Positions 8,227-15,036 are shown, counted from the stretch's first letter. The stretch is 18,387 nt of DNA from an uncultured Eubacteriales bacterium (GCA_900316925.1 ONEU01000036.1:1-18387), one strand, 5' to 3'. Made by a program: numbers and translations. Notes: generated by a model not told the origin, from the letters alone.

Positions 8227-8781
8227 TTAACCGTTGCTGCCGTAGGGAACAAAGGATTTGTTGATTACCCAGCCCTTGACAGTTTTGACAGCGGTGCGGA
8301 TCTCCACACCCTCGATGGTTCTTTCGGAAAGAAATGTTCCATCCACGGTGCTCTGGGCATCCGTAATGATGGTATACTGCCTCTCGAAATCAGGAAGCGG
8401 GAACCGGTCATAGGCCACATAACGCACCTTTTTACGTTCATCTCCCTGAACCAGCTCTCTGTCGACCTCCAGAGCAGCGGCATGAATGGCGTTGGTATCG
8501 TCCATGTTGGGGTCACCGGCGAAATACTCTGCACATTCCTCTTCATCGGCAAAGCCCTTGGCCTTGACTGCTTCCATGATAACCTCATTGAGCGAAGCGC
8601 CGTCTGCGGCGCCCTTGTTCTGCTGGGCATTGTAAAGCGTATCCGTATAGCCGTTGGCCATAGCGCTCATAGTGCCACCGAAGACGATTACCAGAATGGT
8701 CACGCCCACAATCAGTTCAACCAGGGACAAACCTCGTTTTGACTTTGTACGGTGAAGCTTCCGTAGCAGTCGTTTTCTCAT
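8227..8781 (-). CDS. Type IV prepilin-like minor pilin, first gene of the operon (184 aa)
   Basis: The protein has a basic leader of 17 residues ending in the prepilin motif SKRG|LSLVELIVGVTILV, with Gly17 as cleavage site and Glu22 at +5. A hydrophobic helix and a head domain of about 140 residues follow. The start is placed at the second in-frame ATG (8779-8781). The upstream ATG at 8788-8790 directly touches the GGAGG ribosome binding site and cannot be used well, whereas the second lies nine bases from it. The gene is preceded by a hairpin-rich leader and a promoter with a dyad, so it opens the operon that ends with the giant prepilin. Motor and platform genes are absent from the window, so assembly machinery must be encoded elsewhere. 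Confidence 0.9.
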   Translation of the reverse strand: MRKRLLRKLHRTKSKRGLSLVELIVGVTILVIVFGGTMSAMANGYTDTLYNAQQNKGAADGASLNEVIMEAVKAKGFADEEECAEYFAGDPNMDDTNAIHAAALEVDRELVQGDERKKVRYVAYDRFPLPDFERQYTIITDAQSTVDGTFLSERTIEGVEIRTAVKTVKGWVINKSFVPYGSNG

Positions 8782-8790
8782 TTTCTGCAT

Positions 8791-8955
8791 CCTCCTTTAC
8801 ATTTTGTGACCGTCCAATGGCAGGAATCCTGCCGATCAGGCGTACCGCATAAACCTGCCCGCTGCTGCCGACTACCCCTTAGTCATCCGCCCAGCGGATT
8901 GTCCGATCCTGTGTTTTCTGGGTTCAAAGGTTAAGCAAAATTACTGCTTATACTT
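8791..8955 (-). other. Hairpin-rich 5' leader of the pilin operon
   Basis: About 165 transcribed bases separate the likely start site from the first pilin gene. On the minus strand they can form consecutive hairpins: ATCCGC/GCGGAT with a three-base loop (8885-8899), GACTA/TAGTC around AGGGG (8870-8884, directly adjacent), and GGCAG/CTGCC around five bases (8819-8833, a 15-base perfect palindrome). A GC-rich stretch lies between them, and the ribosome binding site follows at about 8791-8797. I looked for c-di-GMP-I (GACGCAAAGC-type core) and c-di-GMP-II signatures because these precede pilus genes in other Clostridia, and did not find them. An unrecognised riboswitch or a protein-binding leader is possible. 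Confidence 0.45.
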
Positions 8956-8971
8956 GTATTTATTATACAAG
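8953..8971. promoter_or_regulatory. Dyad operator candidate over the -10 box
   Basis: CTTGTAT and ATACAAG (8953-8959 and 8965-8971) form a perfect 7+5+7 inverted repeat that contains the -10 box of the pilin promoter. A repressor bound here would block transcription. AT-rich palindromes can occur by chance, so this is a candidate only. Confidence 0.45.
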
Positions 8972-8990
8972 CAATCCCGTCCATGTTCAA
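8962..8990 (-). promoter_or_regulatory. Promoter of the pilin operon
   Basis: On the minus strand TTGAAC (8985-8990) and a perfect TATAAT (8962-8967) are 17 bases apart. The start site would fall near 8955, leaving a long leader before the first pilin gene. Confidence 0.7.
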
Positions 8991-9207
8991 GTGTTTTTGC
9001 CGGATTATTTTTAACAAATCTTTAGTTCATAATTTGTTCATTTTTTATGATTCCCACAGATTCCCCATTTTAAGCCTGATTTTGAGAGTATTCCGGAACT
9101 TGCCCTCTTGATTTGTAGTCTATATTCACATAATGTTAAGAAAATTTTAAATTTTGGTTTTTTCCTTTGTCGCAAATTCCGGAGCTGCTCCCCGGTTCAG
9201 GACAAAC
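8991..9207. other. AT-rich intergenic stretch, nothing recognised
   Basis: Between the pilin promoter and the tRNA-Glu terminator there is no convincing reading frame or RNA gene. The only structure seen is a weak dyad AACAAAT/ATTTGTT (9013-9038) and a short GGAGC/GCTCC-type hairpin near 9181-9192. Confidence 0.5.
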
Positions 9208-9236
9208 AAAAAAGGAATGCCGAAGCATTCCTTTTT
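9208..9236 (-). terminator. Intrinsic terminator of the tRNA-Met/tRNA-Glu unit
   Basis: On the minus strand GGAATGC and GCATTCC close on a TTCG tetraloop, flanked by an A-run and followed by six T. It lies immediately after the tRNA-Glu gene. Confidence 0.92.
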
Positions 9237-9239
9237 GCG

Positions 9240-9311
9240 TGACCCGGACGGGAATCGAACCCGTGTTACCGCCGTGAAAGGGCGGTGTCTTAGCCGCTTG
9301 ACCACCGGGCC
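9240..9311 (-). tRNA. tRNA-Glu (anticodon TTC)
   Basis: The minus strand folds into a full cloverleaf with acceptor arms GGCCCGG/CCGGGTC, anticodon stem CCGCC/GGCGG around CTTTCAC (anticodon TTC) and a T arm with GGTTCGAATCC. The discriminator base A is at 9240. The 3' CCA is not encoded, so it must be added after transcription. It has no promoter of its own and is co-transcribed with the tRNA-Met upstream. Confidence 0.96.
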
Positions 9312-9333
9312 ATAGATATGTTATTTTGAAAAC

Positions 9334-9361
9334 CGCAATACCGGCGGAAACCGGTATTGCG
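9334..9361 (-). other. Perfect hairpin between the two tRNA genes
   Basis: CGCAATACCGG and CCGGTATTGCG form an 11-base-pair stem with a six-base loop. On the minus strand it is followed by GGTTTTC, a weak U-tract. It may be a processing spacer or a leaky terminator that lowers tRNA-Glu relative to tRNA-Met. Confidence 0.7.
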
Positions 9362-9366
9362 ATATC

Positions 9367-9443
9367 TGGTAGCGGCAGTGGGACTTGAACCTACGACACT
9401 CCGGGTATGAACCGAATGCTCTAGCCAGCTGAGCTATGCCGCC
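9367..9443 (-). tRNA. tRNA-Met, elongator type (anticodon CAT)
   Basis: The cloverleaf has acceptor GGCGGCA/TGCCGCT (with G1-U72), anticodon stem TTCGG/CCGGA around TTCATAC and an encoded CCA end. G1-U72 pairing and the lack of the three G-C pairs of initiator tRNA argue for the elongator. Overall it resembles the elongator tRNA-Met of Bacillus. A CAT tRNA could in principle be tRNA-Ile2, but the acceptor and anticodon arms do not suggest it. Confidence 0.93.
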
Positions 9444-9472
9444 ATATTGTGCTGAAAAGAATCAGCTTCATT

Positions 9473-9501
9473 ATTATATCCCGTACAGCAAAAAATGTCA
9501 A
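9473..9501 (-). promoter_or_regulatory. Perfect sigma-A promoter of the tRNA-Met/tRNA-Glu unit
   Basis: TTGACA (9496-9501) and TATAAT (9473-9478) on the minus strand are exactly 17 bases apart, 30 bases before the tRNA-Met gene. A short leader hairpin GCTGA/TCAGC (9451-9466) lies in between. Confidence 0.93.
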
Positions 9502-9849
9502 GCTCTTTTTCCGATTTTCCGAAACTATTTTTATACAGCCCGTAAATTTATACCCCTCGTATAGTCCGGCGCCCCTCACAGCAGACTCCGGGAGAAGTTT
9601 TCCCCGGAGTCTTTCTACAAATAGTAATAATTTGCGGCTCTGTTTGTTCTTAACAGGGAAAATAAAGTTTTCAACACCAAAATGTTGAAAAGGTGGAAAA
9701 CTTATTAACAAGGCTGTGGAAACCGCATCTATTGTTATCTGGGAATTATTTGTCGAAAAACATACCATATCTATGGCTTTTTGAAAAGTCAAGGCATATT
9801 TTCTTGTAATATCCGGGGAAAAAATTACAATTTGTAATATGTTTTAAAC
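9502..9849. other. Gene-free stretch with several hairpins and dyads
   Basis: No believable gene is seen here. A 10-base-pair hairpin AGACTCCGGG/CCCGGAGTCT lies at 9583-9612; on the plus strand it is followed by TTCT, on the minus strand by no U-run. At 9668-9723 five nine-base words each differ from the DnaA box TTATCCACA at two positions, two of them forming the hairpin TTTTCAACA/TGTTGAAAA. At 9824-9838 there is a perfect palindrome ATTACAATTTGTAAT, with another TTGTAAT at 9804-9810. None has an assigned role. Confidence 0.6.
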
Positions 9850-10440
9850 TCATTCAACATTTCGATGTTGAAAACTCTGTTGATCCGCTTTACTATTCGT
9901 AAAATATTCCTCCCGCAGGATGGAAAGACGGTCGATATCGCAGTACACACCGTCCTTGAGCAGGTCATCCCGGAGCGTTCCCTCGTAGCGCATCCCCAGC
10001 TTCTCCATCACCCGGCGCGACGCGGGATTGCGGCTCATGCACACCCCCGAGATTTTATGGAATCCCAGCTCCTCAAAGCCGTATTGCAGCATGGCCTGTG
10101 CCGCCTCCGTCGCATAGCCCCGGTTCATGCAGTCACGGTCAATATAATAGGAGATATCCCCGCGCAGGTGCTCCCGGGCGATGTTGATCAGCCCGACATT
10201 ACCGATATACACGCCGCTGTCCCGCAGGAACACCGCATACTCCAGCGACGTACCAAACAGCTTGTTCTGACGGATGATCTTCAGCCACCATTTCCCCCGC
10301 CTGCGTGTGTAGTTCCGCGGGATCCCGTAGGTCGTGGCATAAATTTCCTCCTGCCGTACCACCCGGAGAAATTCCTCCAGGTCGGAACGGCGGTAGTCCC
10401 TGATGAATAGTCTCTCCGTGAGAAAGGATTGCTCCAGCAT
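9850..10440 (-). CDS. GNAT-family N-acetyltransferase, RimJ/RimL type (196 aa)
   Basis: The N-terminal block LTERLFIRDYRRSDLEEF (7-24) is typical of RimJ/RimL-like acetyltransferases. The acetyl-CoA pyrophosphate-binding motif A appears as MNRGYATEA at 105-113, and the NPASRRVMEKLGMRYEG block at 138-154 is the usual C-terminal motif. The family transfers acetyl from acetyl-CoA to an amine, either a protein N-terminus or a small molecule; the substrate here cannot be read from sequence. The protein is cytosolic, with no signal or membrane segment. A GAGGG ribosome binding site lies eight to nine bases before ATG. It follows guaB on the same strand, but a hairpin region and a possible promoter lie between, so co-transcription is uncertain. 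The last residues (about 182-196) run past the usual family end and overlap a hairpin. Confidence 0.9.
   Translation of the reverse strand: MLEQSFLTERLFIRDYRRSDLEEFLRVVRQEEIYATTYGIPRNYTRRRGKWWLKIIRQNKLFGTSLEYAVFLRDSGVYIGNVGLINIAREHLRGDISYYIDRDCMNRGYATEAAQAMLQYGFEELGFHKISGVCMSRNPASRRVMEKLGMRYEGTLRDDLLKDGVYCDIDRLSILREEYFTNSKADQQSFQHRNVE
9853..9872 (-). terminator. Possible terminator overlapping the end of the acetyltransferase gene
   Basis: TTCAACAT and ATGTTGAA pair perfectly around a four-base loop (TTCG on the plus strand). The hairpin encodes the last codons of the acetyltransferase and ends at its stop codon. Only a weak T-rich stretch follows on the minus strand, so termination is uncertain. 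Confidence 0.4.
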
Positions 10441-10472
10441 ACTTCGTTCCCTCTTTTCTCTGACTTTCTTAC

Positions 10473-10478
10473 ATTATA
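10473..10478 (-). promoter_or_regulatory. Possible -10 box for the acetyltransferase gene
   Basis: A TATAAT on the minus strand lies 33 bases before the start codon, just past the guaB hairpins. The -35 region (CGTCTG at 17-base spacing) is poor. Confidence 0.3.
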
Positions 10479-10507
10479 TATGATCTACGCGCCGGCAGAC
10501 GCCACGG

Positions 10508-10561
10508 CCTGCCGTTTTCTCCGATATTCAGAAACGGCAGGCACATTCCTGCACCTGCCGT
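10508..10561 (-). terminator. Three-arm alternative hairpin after guaB
   Basis: The middle arm ACGGCAGG (10534-10541) can pair with CCTGCCGT at 10554-10561 or, more extensively, with CCTGCCGTTTTCT at 10508-10520 (12 pairs with one bulge). The first pairing on the minus strand is followed by TTCTGAATAT, a poor U-tract. The array begins eight bases past the guaB stop and probably ends or attenuates the guaB transcript. The mutually exclusive pairing is unusual for a simple terminator. Confidence 0.55.
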
Positions 10562-10568
10562 CACGACA

Positions 10569-12047
10569 TTAACCGTTATAAGAATAGTTGGGAGCTTCTT
10601 TGGTGATCTGGATATCATGGGGATGGCTTTCTTTCAGACCGGCGCCGGTGATTCTCACGAATCTGGCCTTGTCGTGCAGCTCCTGGATATTGGCACAGCC
10701 GGTATAGCCCATGCCGGCTCTCAGACCGCCCATCAGCTGATAGATGGTATCGGAAAGAGGTCCCTTGTAAGGCACACGGCCCTCCACGCCCTCGGGAACC
10801 AGCTTTTTATTGCCGGACTGGAAGTAACGGTCGGCACTGCCTCTGCCCATAGCGCCCAGGCTGCCCATGCCGCGGTATACCTTGAACTGTCTGCCCTGGT
10901 AGATCTCGCTCTCACCGGGAGACTCCTCACAGCCTGCCACCAGTGAGCCGATCATTACCACACTGCCGCCGGCAGCCAGTGCCTTGACGATATCACCGGA
11001 GTATTTCACACCGCCGTCAGCAACGACCGGGATACCATGCTTGGAAGCCTCATAAGCAGCGTCATAGATTGCCGTGATCTGCGGTACGCCGATACCGGCC
11101 ACGATTCTGGTGGTACAGATGGAGCCGGGGCCGATACCCACCTTCACGCAGTCTGCACCGGCGTCGATCAGCGCCTTGGCAGCCTCAGCGGTGGCGATAT
11201 TGCCTGCGATGAGCTGTACATCCGGGAAGGCCTTCTTCACTCTGGCCACCGAATTGATGATATTATTGTTATGTCCGTGAGCGGAATCCAGCACGAGTAC
11301 ATCTACCTGTGCCTTGATCAGCTCCTCCACACGTTCCAGAACATCAGCCGTACCGCCGATAGCGGCTCCGCAGAGCAGACGGCCGTTGATATCCCTGGCA
11401 CTATTGGGGTACTGCACGGATTTTTCGATATCCTTGATGGTAATCAGGCCCTTGAGGTTGCCTTCATCATCCACAAGGGGAAGCTTTTCGATCTTATGCT
11501 GTTTAAGGAGCTGCTGGGCATCCTGCAGGGTAGTGCCCACCGGAGCGGTGACGAGGTTTTCTCTGGTCATCACCTGTGCGATCTTCTGGCTGTAGTCACT
11601 TTCATCCATAAAGCGCAGGTCACGGTTGGTGATAATGCCCACCAGTCTGCCGTTCTCACAGATCGGCACACCGGAGATCTTATACTTTGCCATCAGCTTG
11701 TTGGCGTCGTTTACATAATGGTTGGGTGTGAGATAAAACGGATTGACGATAACACCGTTTTCAGAGCGCTTGACTCTGTCCACAGCGTCGGCCTGCTGCT
11801 CGATCGACATATTCTTGTGGATAATGCCGATACCACCCTCACGGGCAATGGCGATGGCCATTCTGGTTTCTGTTACGGTGTCCATAGCCGCTGTCATCAG
11901 CGGGGTGTTGAGTTTGATCTTCTTGGTGAGGTAGGTACTCACGTCCACATCCTTCGGCTGGACATTTGATTCGCCCGGAATGAGCAGTACGTCATCAAAC
12001 GTCAGTCCTTCTTTTCCGAATTTGTCCTTATAGTCTGTACTCAGCAT
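10569..12047 (-). CDS. guaB: IMP dehydrogenase (492 aa)
   Basis: The enzyme oxidises IMP to XMP with NAD+, the committed step of GMP synthesis in the cytosol. The TIM-barrel begins with GLTFDDVLLIP at 14-24 and is interrupted by two CBS domains (about 97-213). The catalytic loop GPGSICTTRI holds Cys311. The phosphate-binding DGG is at 344-346, YRGMGSLGAM at 391-400, and the mobile flap has EGRVPY with Arg424 and Tyr427. The length is normal for bacterial GuaB. The ATG follows GGGGGAG by eight bases. Upstream there is a TATAAT but no guanine riboswitch. No guaA lies next to it; it stands alone between the amylase terminator and the acetyltransferase. Confidence 0.98.
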   Translation of the reverse strand: MLSTDYKDKFGKEGLTFDDVLLIPGESNVQPKDVDVSTYLTKKIKLNTPLMTAAMDTVTETRMAIAIAREGGIGIIHKNMSIEQQADAVDRVKRSENGVIVNPFYLTPNHYVNDANKLMAKYKISGVPICENGRLVGIITNRDLRFMDESDYSQKIAQVMTRENLVTAPVGTTLQDAQQLLKQHKIEKLPLVDDEGNLKGLITIKDIEKSVQYPNSARDINGRLLCGAAIGGTADVLERVEELIKAQVDVLVLDSAHGHNNNIINSVARVKKAFPDVQLIAGNIATAEAAKALIDAGADCVKVGIGPGSICTTRIVAGIGVPQITAIYDAAYEASKHGIPVVADGGVKYSGDIVKALAAGGSVVMIGSLVAGCEESPGESEIYQGRQFKVYRGMGSLGAMGRGSADRYFQSGNKKLVPEGVEGRVPYKGPLSDTIYQLMGGLRAGMGYTGCANIQELHDKARFVRITGAGLKESHPHDIQITKEAPNYSYNG

Positions 12048-12104
12048 CCTATAAACTCCCCCATTCTTTTTTATTCTACTGATTCATTCTTTATTTAGTA
12101 TTTC

Positions 12105-12110
12105 ATTATA
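12105..12110 (-). promoter_or_regulatory. Probable -10 box of guaB
   Basis: A perfect TATAAT on the minus strand lies 57 bases before the guaB start codon. The -35 sequence at 17-base spacing (AATTAT) is weak. The flanking DNA (12060-12200) is AT-rich and holds nothing else that I recognise. Confidence 0.5.
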
Positions 12111-12224
12111 CCATAAAAGACTTGATTATAATTCTTTATAAGAACAATAATTCGTTGTGCCCTGTAAATTTTATCTCCAAAAAATCGTAAAAAAATATGC
12201 AATTCCACCCTTCCCTGAAACTGA

Positions 12225-12264
12225 CCGGAAAAAGAAAGGACCGCCGCAGGTTATGCGGCAGTCC
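12225..12264 (-). terminator. Intrinsic terminator of the alpha-amylase gene
   Basis: On the minus strand GGACTGCCGCA and TGCGGCGGTCC (12238-12264) pair around a five-base loop with one G-U pair, and TTTCTTTTTCC follows. It lies 35 bases beyond the amylase stop codon. Confidence 0.92.
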
Positions 12265-12298
12265 CGGAAAGACAGATTCAGATTTTCAAAGAATCCGA

Positions 12299-14926
12299 TC
12301 ACTCATGCTTTTTCTTGCCCATCAGCACTGCAAAGGCTGCTGCGGCAGCTCCGAGAGCAACGATGACGATTGTCATCACCGGAGTGGAGTCGGAGGTCTG
12401 GATGGGAGCAACGCTCGGGTTCACAGAGGGCTGCTGGGAAGGTGCGACGAAGCTCTGGAGAGCCGGTGTGGAAGCGGCCAGGGAAACCTTGGAGACATCA
12501 GGATCCTTGGAAGGCTTGGAATCCATGGAAGGCTCGGAAGACTCCTGCTCATCCGGCTTACCGGTGTTGACATAAACCATGCTGGGCATCTCGCTGTCGT
12601 CACCGCCTGCGGGATAAGAAATGATTACCGGCCACAGCTCAATATCACTGCCGGAAGTATCGAGGAGCACATTGATGGTGGTCTTGTTCTCAACGGTAAC
12701 CTTGACGTTGGTCTGGCTGTTCTGGGTTCTGTCATAATCAGGCTCATAAACGCCCCAGCTCAGCAGCCAGTCAGCATCCTTGCGGACCTTGAACTCGTAG
12801 GTACCTGCGTCAACCGTGAAGCTGCCGGCAAACTTGCCTTCGCCCTGATCGTACATGGGGATATCGCTCTTCCAATCGGTCATGCTGCCGATGATGCTGT
12901 ACGGAGAAGCTTCCTTCTCCGGCTCTTCGGGAGCACTGGGATCCTGTACAATCTTAAGGGTCTCGCCGCCGTCATAGTAGCCGACCTTGTCATAGTCATT
13001 CAGGAAGCCGTCCTTTGCGGGGATCTGTCCGCCGCTGCCGTTGTTGAAGATCACCATGATATTCTTGCAGTCCTTGAATTCCTCGGGGAACTCATAGGTA
13101 TAGAGGTTGTCATTGGCTGCTGTCATGGGAACGCCGGGCCATTCGCCGTTGGTGACCGTCTGGCCCACGGTGGTGCGCTCGTCATAGACATAGACATTGA
13201 TCTTGCTCCATTTTTCCACGTCGTTATCGAAGATCACGCCGCCCTTGGTGAGCTTGGGCAGATTCTTTTTAGCGAGCTTGGTGTAGGTGTATTCAGCGGA
13301 AACCTCGGAGCCGTCAGCCTTGTTGGCCTTCAGGGTCAGGGTGACGGTGGAGCCTCCGGGAACCATATCGCCGCCGATGGTGATAACGTCGCCGTCCTTG
13401 AAGTTGCCAACCTCGTTGGAATAGGACAGATAGTATTTTGCATCCGTAACGCCGATGGCTCTGAGAGTCACATCAAGGGTATCCTCGAACTCGGTGTCAG
13501 AGAGCGGAGAAGCCTCTACTCTGGAAGCGAAATCGGAATTGTAGATAACAGCGATACCGCTGCTGCCGACCTTACCGGAAATGGTCTCGGAAGTGACGGT
13601 AAAGGTATTGCCGGTCACCTCATCCACCAGTGTGCCGGTGGGGATATTGTTGTAGGTGTTTTTGATGCTGATCTCGGTATCAGCGCCGCTGCCCAGTACG
13701 AGCACAGCGCCCACGCCCTCACGGGTCACGACTGCCACATTGTCCTCCACAGCATAAGCATCGGCTGCATTGCCGGCCTTATTGTGGAAGTGGTTGACAG
13801 CGGCGATCTCCGGAGCGGTGAAGTGCATACTGCCCTTCTTGCCGGCCATCATCTGATCCGGGATGGAATTGTTCGGACGAGACAGATACAGGGCAGTCGC
13901 ATCCTTTCTGGCGGCGGCTACGGCATAAGCTCTGTCGATGATATTCTGGTCAACGCCGTTGGAACCCTGGTTCTTCTTGTTGGCGTAGGTATCGTGGCTC
14001 TCGCCCCAGTATACCAGCTTATCGGCGGAAATGCCCTTGGTCACCCAGTTGCCGTCGGCAGTGGGTGCTTTTCCGTTCTTGAAGTTGGACATCATACCGT
14101 TTCCGTAGCCATTATCGGTCACGGACATATACTGGGTATATTCTTTCATCAGTTCATCGCCTGCAGCACCGCTCACGGGAGTATCCAGGATCTCGCCGTA
14201 ATGGTAGAGAGAGTTGCCGCTGGTCACGGCGGACCAGAAGGCACAATCCTCACTGGGAAGGCCGATGTGCTTGGCAGCATCCCAGCGGATACCGTCAACA
14301 CCCAAAGCTGCCAGCTCGTTGACATAATCTGCGGCTGCCTGCTGTACGACGCTGTTCTCGGAATTGAGGTCGCCGTAAGCGCCGAGGTTATCATGGGTAA
14401 TGCTGTCTCTGTTTCTGTAAATAATCTCCGGTCTGCCGTTATGCCAATACTCATCCTCAGCAAAGGGCTGATCCAGCATTTCTCTGTTGTTGCCAGCCAG
14501 ATGGTTTGCCACCACGTCCACGATCACGGAAATACCATACTCCTGAGCCTTTGCGCACAGGGATGCCAGTTCTTCCTTGGTTCCCAGGTCGCTGGTCTTC
14601 ACGGAGAAGCCCAGGGGCTGGTACAGCCAGTACCATACGCCGGAGTTCGGACCGCCCTGTGCAGGAGAGGTCTGTACCGAAGTAAAGCCTGCTTTGGCGA
14701 TGTTGGGCAGCTCTGCTTCAATATCCTGATATTTCCAGTCGAAGCAGTGCAGGATCGTTCCTTCCTGAATGGTGTCTGCCAGACCGTAGGACTGGCTGTC
14801 AGGACCGTCTGTTGCACCGACGACAGCGCCCATACCGGCCGCAGCCGTCAGAACCATGGCTGCCGTCAGGGAGATGCCCAGCAATTTCTTGCTGAAGCCT
14901 TTGCGGCTGTGTTTACTGTTTTTCAC
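12299..14926 (-). CDS. Secreted, membrane-anchored GH13 alpha-amylase with starch-binding-type modules (875 aa)
   Basis: The gene starts with GTG, 11 bases after AGGAG. Residues 1-38 are a signal peptide. The GH13 catalytic domain resembles Bacillus AmyE (subfamily GH13_28-like): region I DVVANH at 137-142, region II GIRWDAAKH at 212-220 with nucleophile Asp216, region III HYGEIL with acid/base Glu245, and region IV ESHDTY with Asp312. All three catalytic acids are present. A domain-C-like and linker part runs to about 555. A CBM26-like module (about 563-645) has VYVY, GEWPGVPM and VIFNNG. A second beta-sandwich module at about 674-770 resembles the X25 modules of amylopullulanases. A Ser/Pro-rich linker (about 787-848) leads to a transmembrane helix (849-869) and GKKKHE. 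No LPxTG motif and no dockerin are seen, so it is likely held by the membrane helix. It would cut starch at the cell surface. A promoter lies upstream and a terminator downstream, so it is monocistronic. Confidence 0.95.
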   Translation of the reverse strand: MKNSKHSRKGFSKKLLGISLTAAMVLTAAAGMGAVVGATDGPDSQSYGLADTIQEGTILHCFDWKYQDIEAELPNIAKAGFTSVQTSPAQGGPNSGVWYWLYQPLGFSVKTSDLGTKEELASLCAKAQEYGISVIVDVVANHLAGNNREMLDQPFAEDEYWHNGRPEIIYRNRDSITHDNLGAYGDLNSENSVVQQAAADYVNELAALGVDGIRWDAAKHIGLPSEDCAFWSAVTSGNSLYHYGEILDTPVSGAAGDELMKEYTQYMSVTDNGYGNGMMSNFKNGKAPTADGNWVTKGISADKLVYWGESHDTYANKKNQGSNGVDQNIIDRAYAVAAARKDATALYLSRPNNSIPDQMMAGKKGSMHFTAPEIAAVNHFHNKAGNAADAYAVEDNVAVVTREGVGAVLVLGSGADTEISIKNTYNNIPTGTLVDEVTGNTFTVTSETISGKVGSSGIAVIYNSDFASRVEASPLSDTEFEDTLDVTLRAIGVTDAKYYLSYSNEVGNFKDGDVITIGGDMVPGGSTVTLTLKANKADGSEVSAEYTYTKLAKKNLPKLTKGGVIFDNDVEKWSKINVYVYDERTTVGQTVTNGEWPGVPMTAANDNLYTYEFPEEFKDCKNIMVIFNNGSGGQIPAKDGFLNDYDKVGYYDGGETLKIVQDPSAPEEPEKEASPYSIIGSMTDWKSDIPMYDQGEGKFAGSFTVDAGTYEFKVRKDADWLLSWGVYEPDYDRTQNSQTNVKVTVENKTTINVLLDTSGSDIELWPVIISYPAGGDDSEMPSMVYVNTGKPDEQESSEPSMDSKPSKDPDVSKVSLAASTPALQSFVAPSQQPSVNPSVAPIQTSDSTPVMTIVIVALGAAAAAFAVLMGKKKHE

Positions 14927-15007
14927 GAATGATCACACTCCTAAAAAATAATGTTAACACTCTGTGTACCGGCGTTTGGTTACCGATACTGATAGCTATA
15001 CATTCTT

Positions 15008-15036
15008 ATTGTAGCATCATTCCCGCCATATTGCAA
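15008..15036 (-). promoter_or_regulatory. Promoter of the alpha-amylase gene
   Basis: TTGCAA (15031-15036) and TACAAT (15008-15013) on the minus strand are 17 bases apart, about 80 bases before the GTG start. I saw no clear catabolite-repression (cre) site in the leader. Confidence 0.7.

Noticed and set aside
8782..8790. Upstream ATG as start of the first pilin gene
   Set aside because: It directly touches GGAGG; the ATG nine bases later has the proper spacing.
8791..8955. c-di-GMP riboswitch in the pilin leader
   Set aside because: Neither the class I core (GACGCAAAGC-type) nor class II signature is visible, although the position would fit.
9421..9792. 123-residue minus-strand frame before the tRNA-Met gene
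   Set aside because: It overlaps the tRNA-Met gene and its perfect promoter and has no ribosome binding site or recognisable domain.
11037..11969. 310-residue plus-strand frame opposite guaB
   Set aside because: Antisense shadow of a highly conserved enzyme gene; Cys/His/Asp-rich translation with no domain.
12197..14932. 911-residue plus-strand frame opposite the amylase gene
   Set aside because: It is the mirror of the amylase codons, has no ribosome binding site, and the amylase frame has all catalytic motifs.
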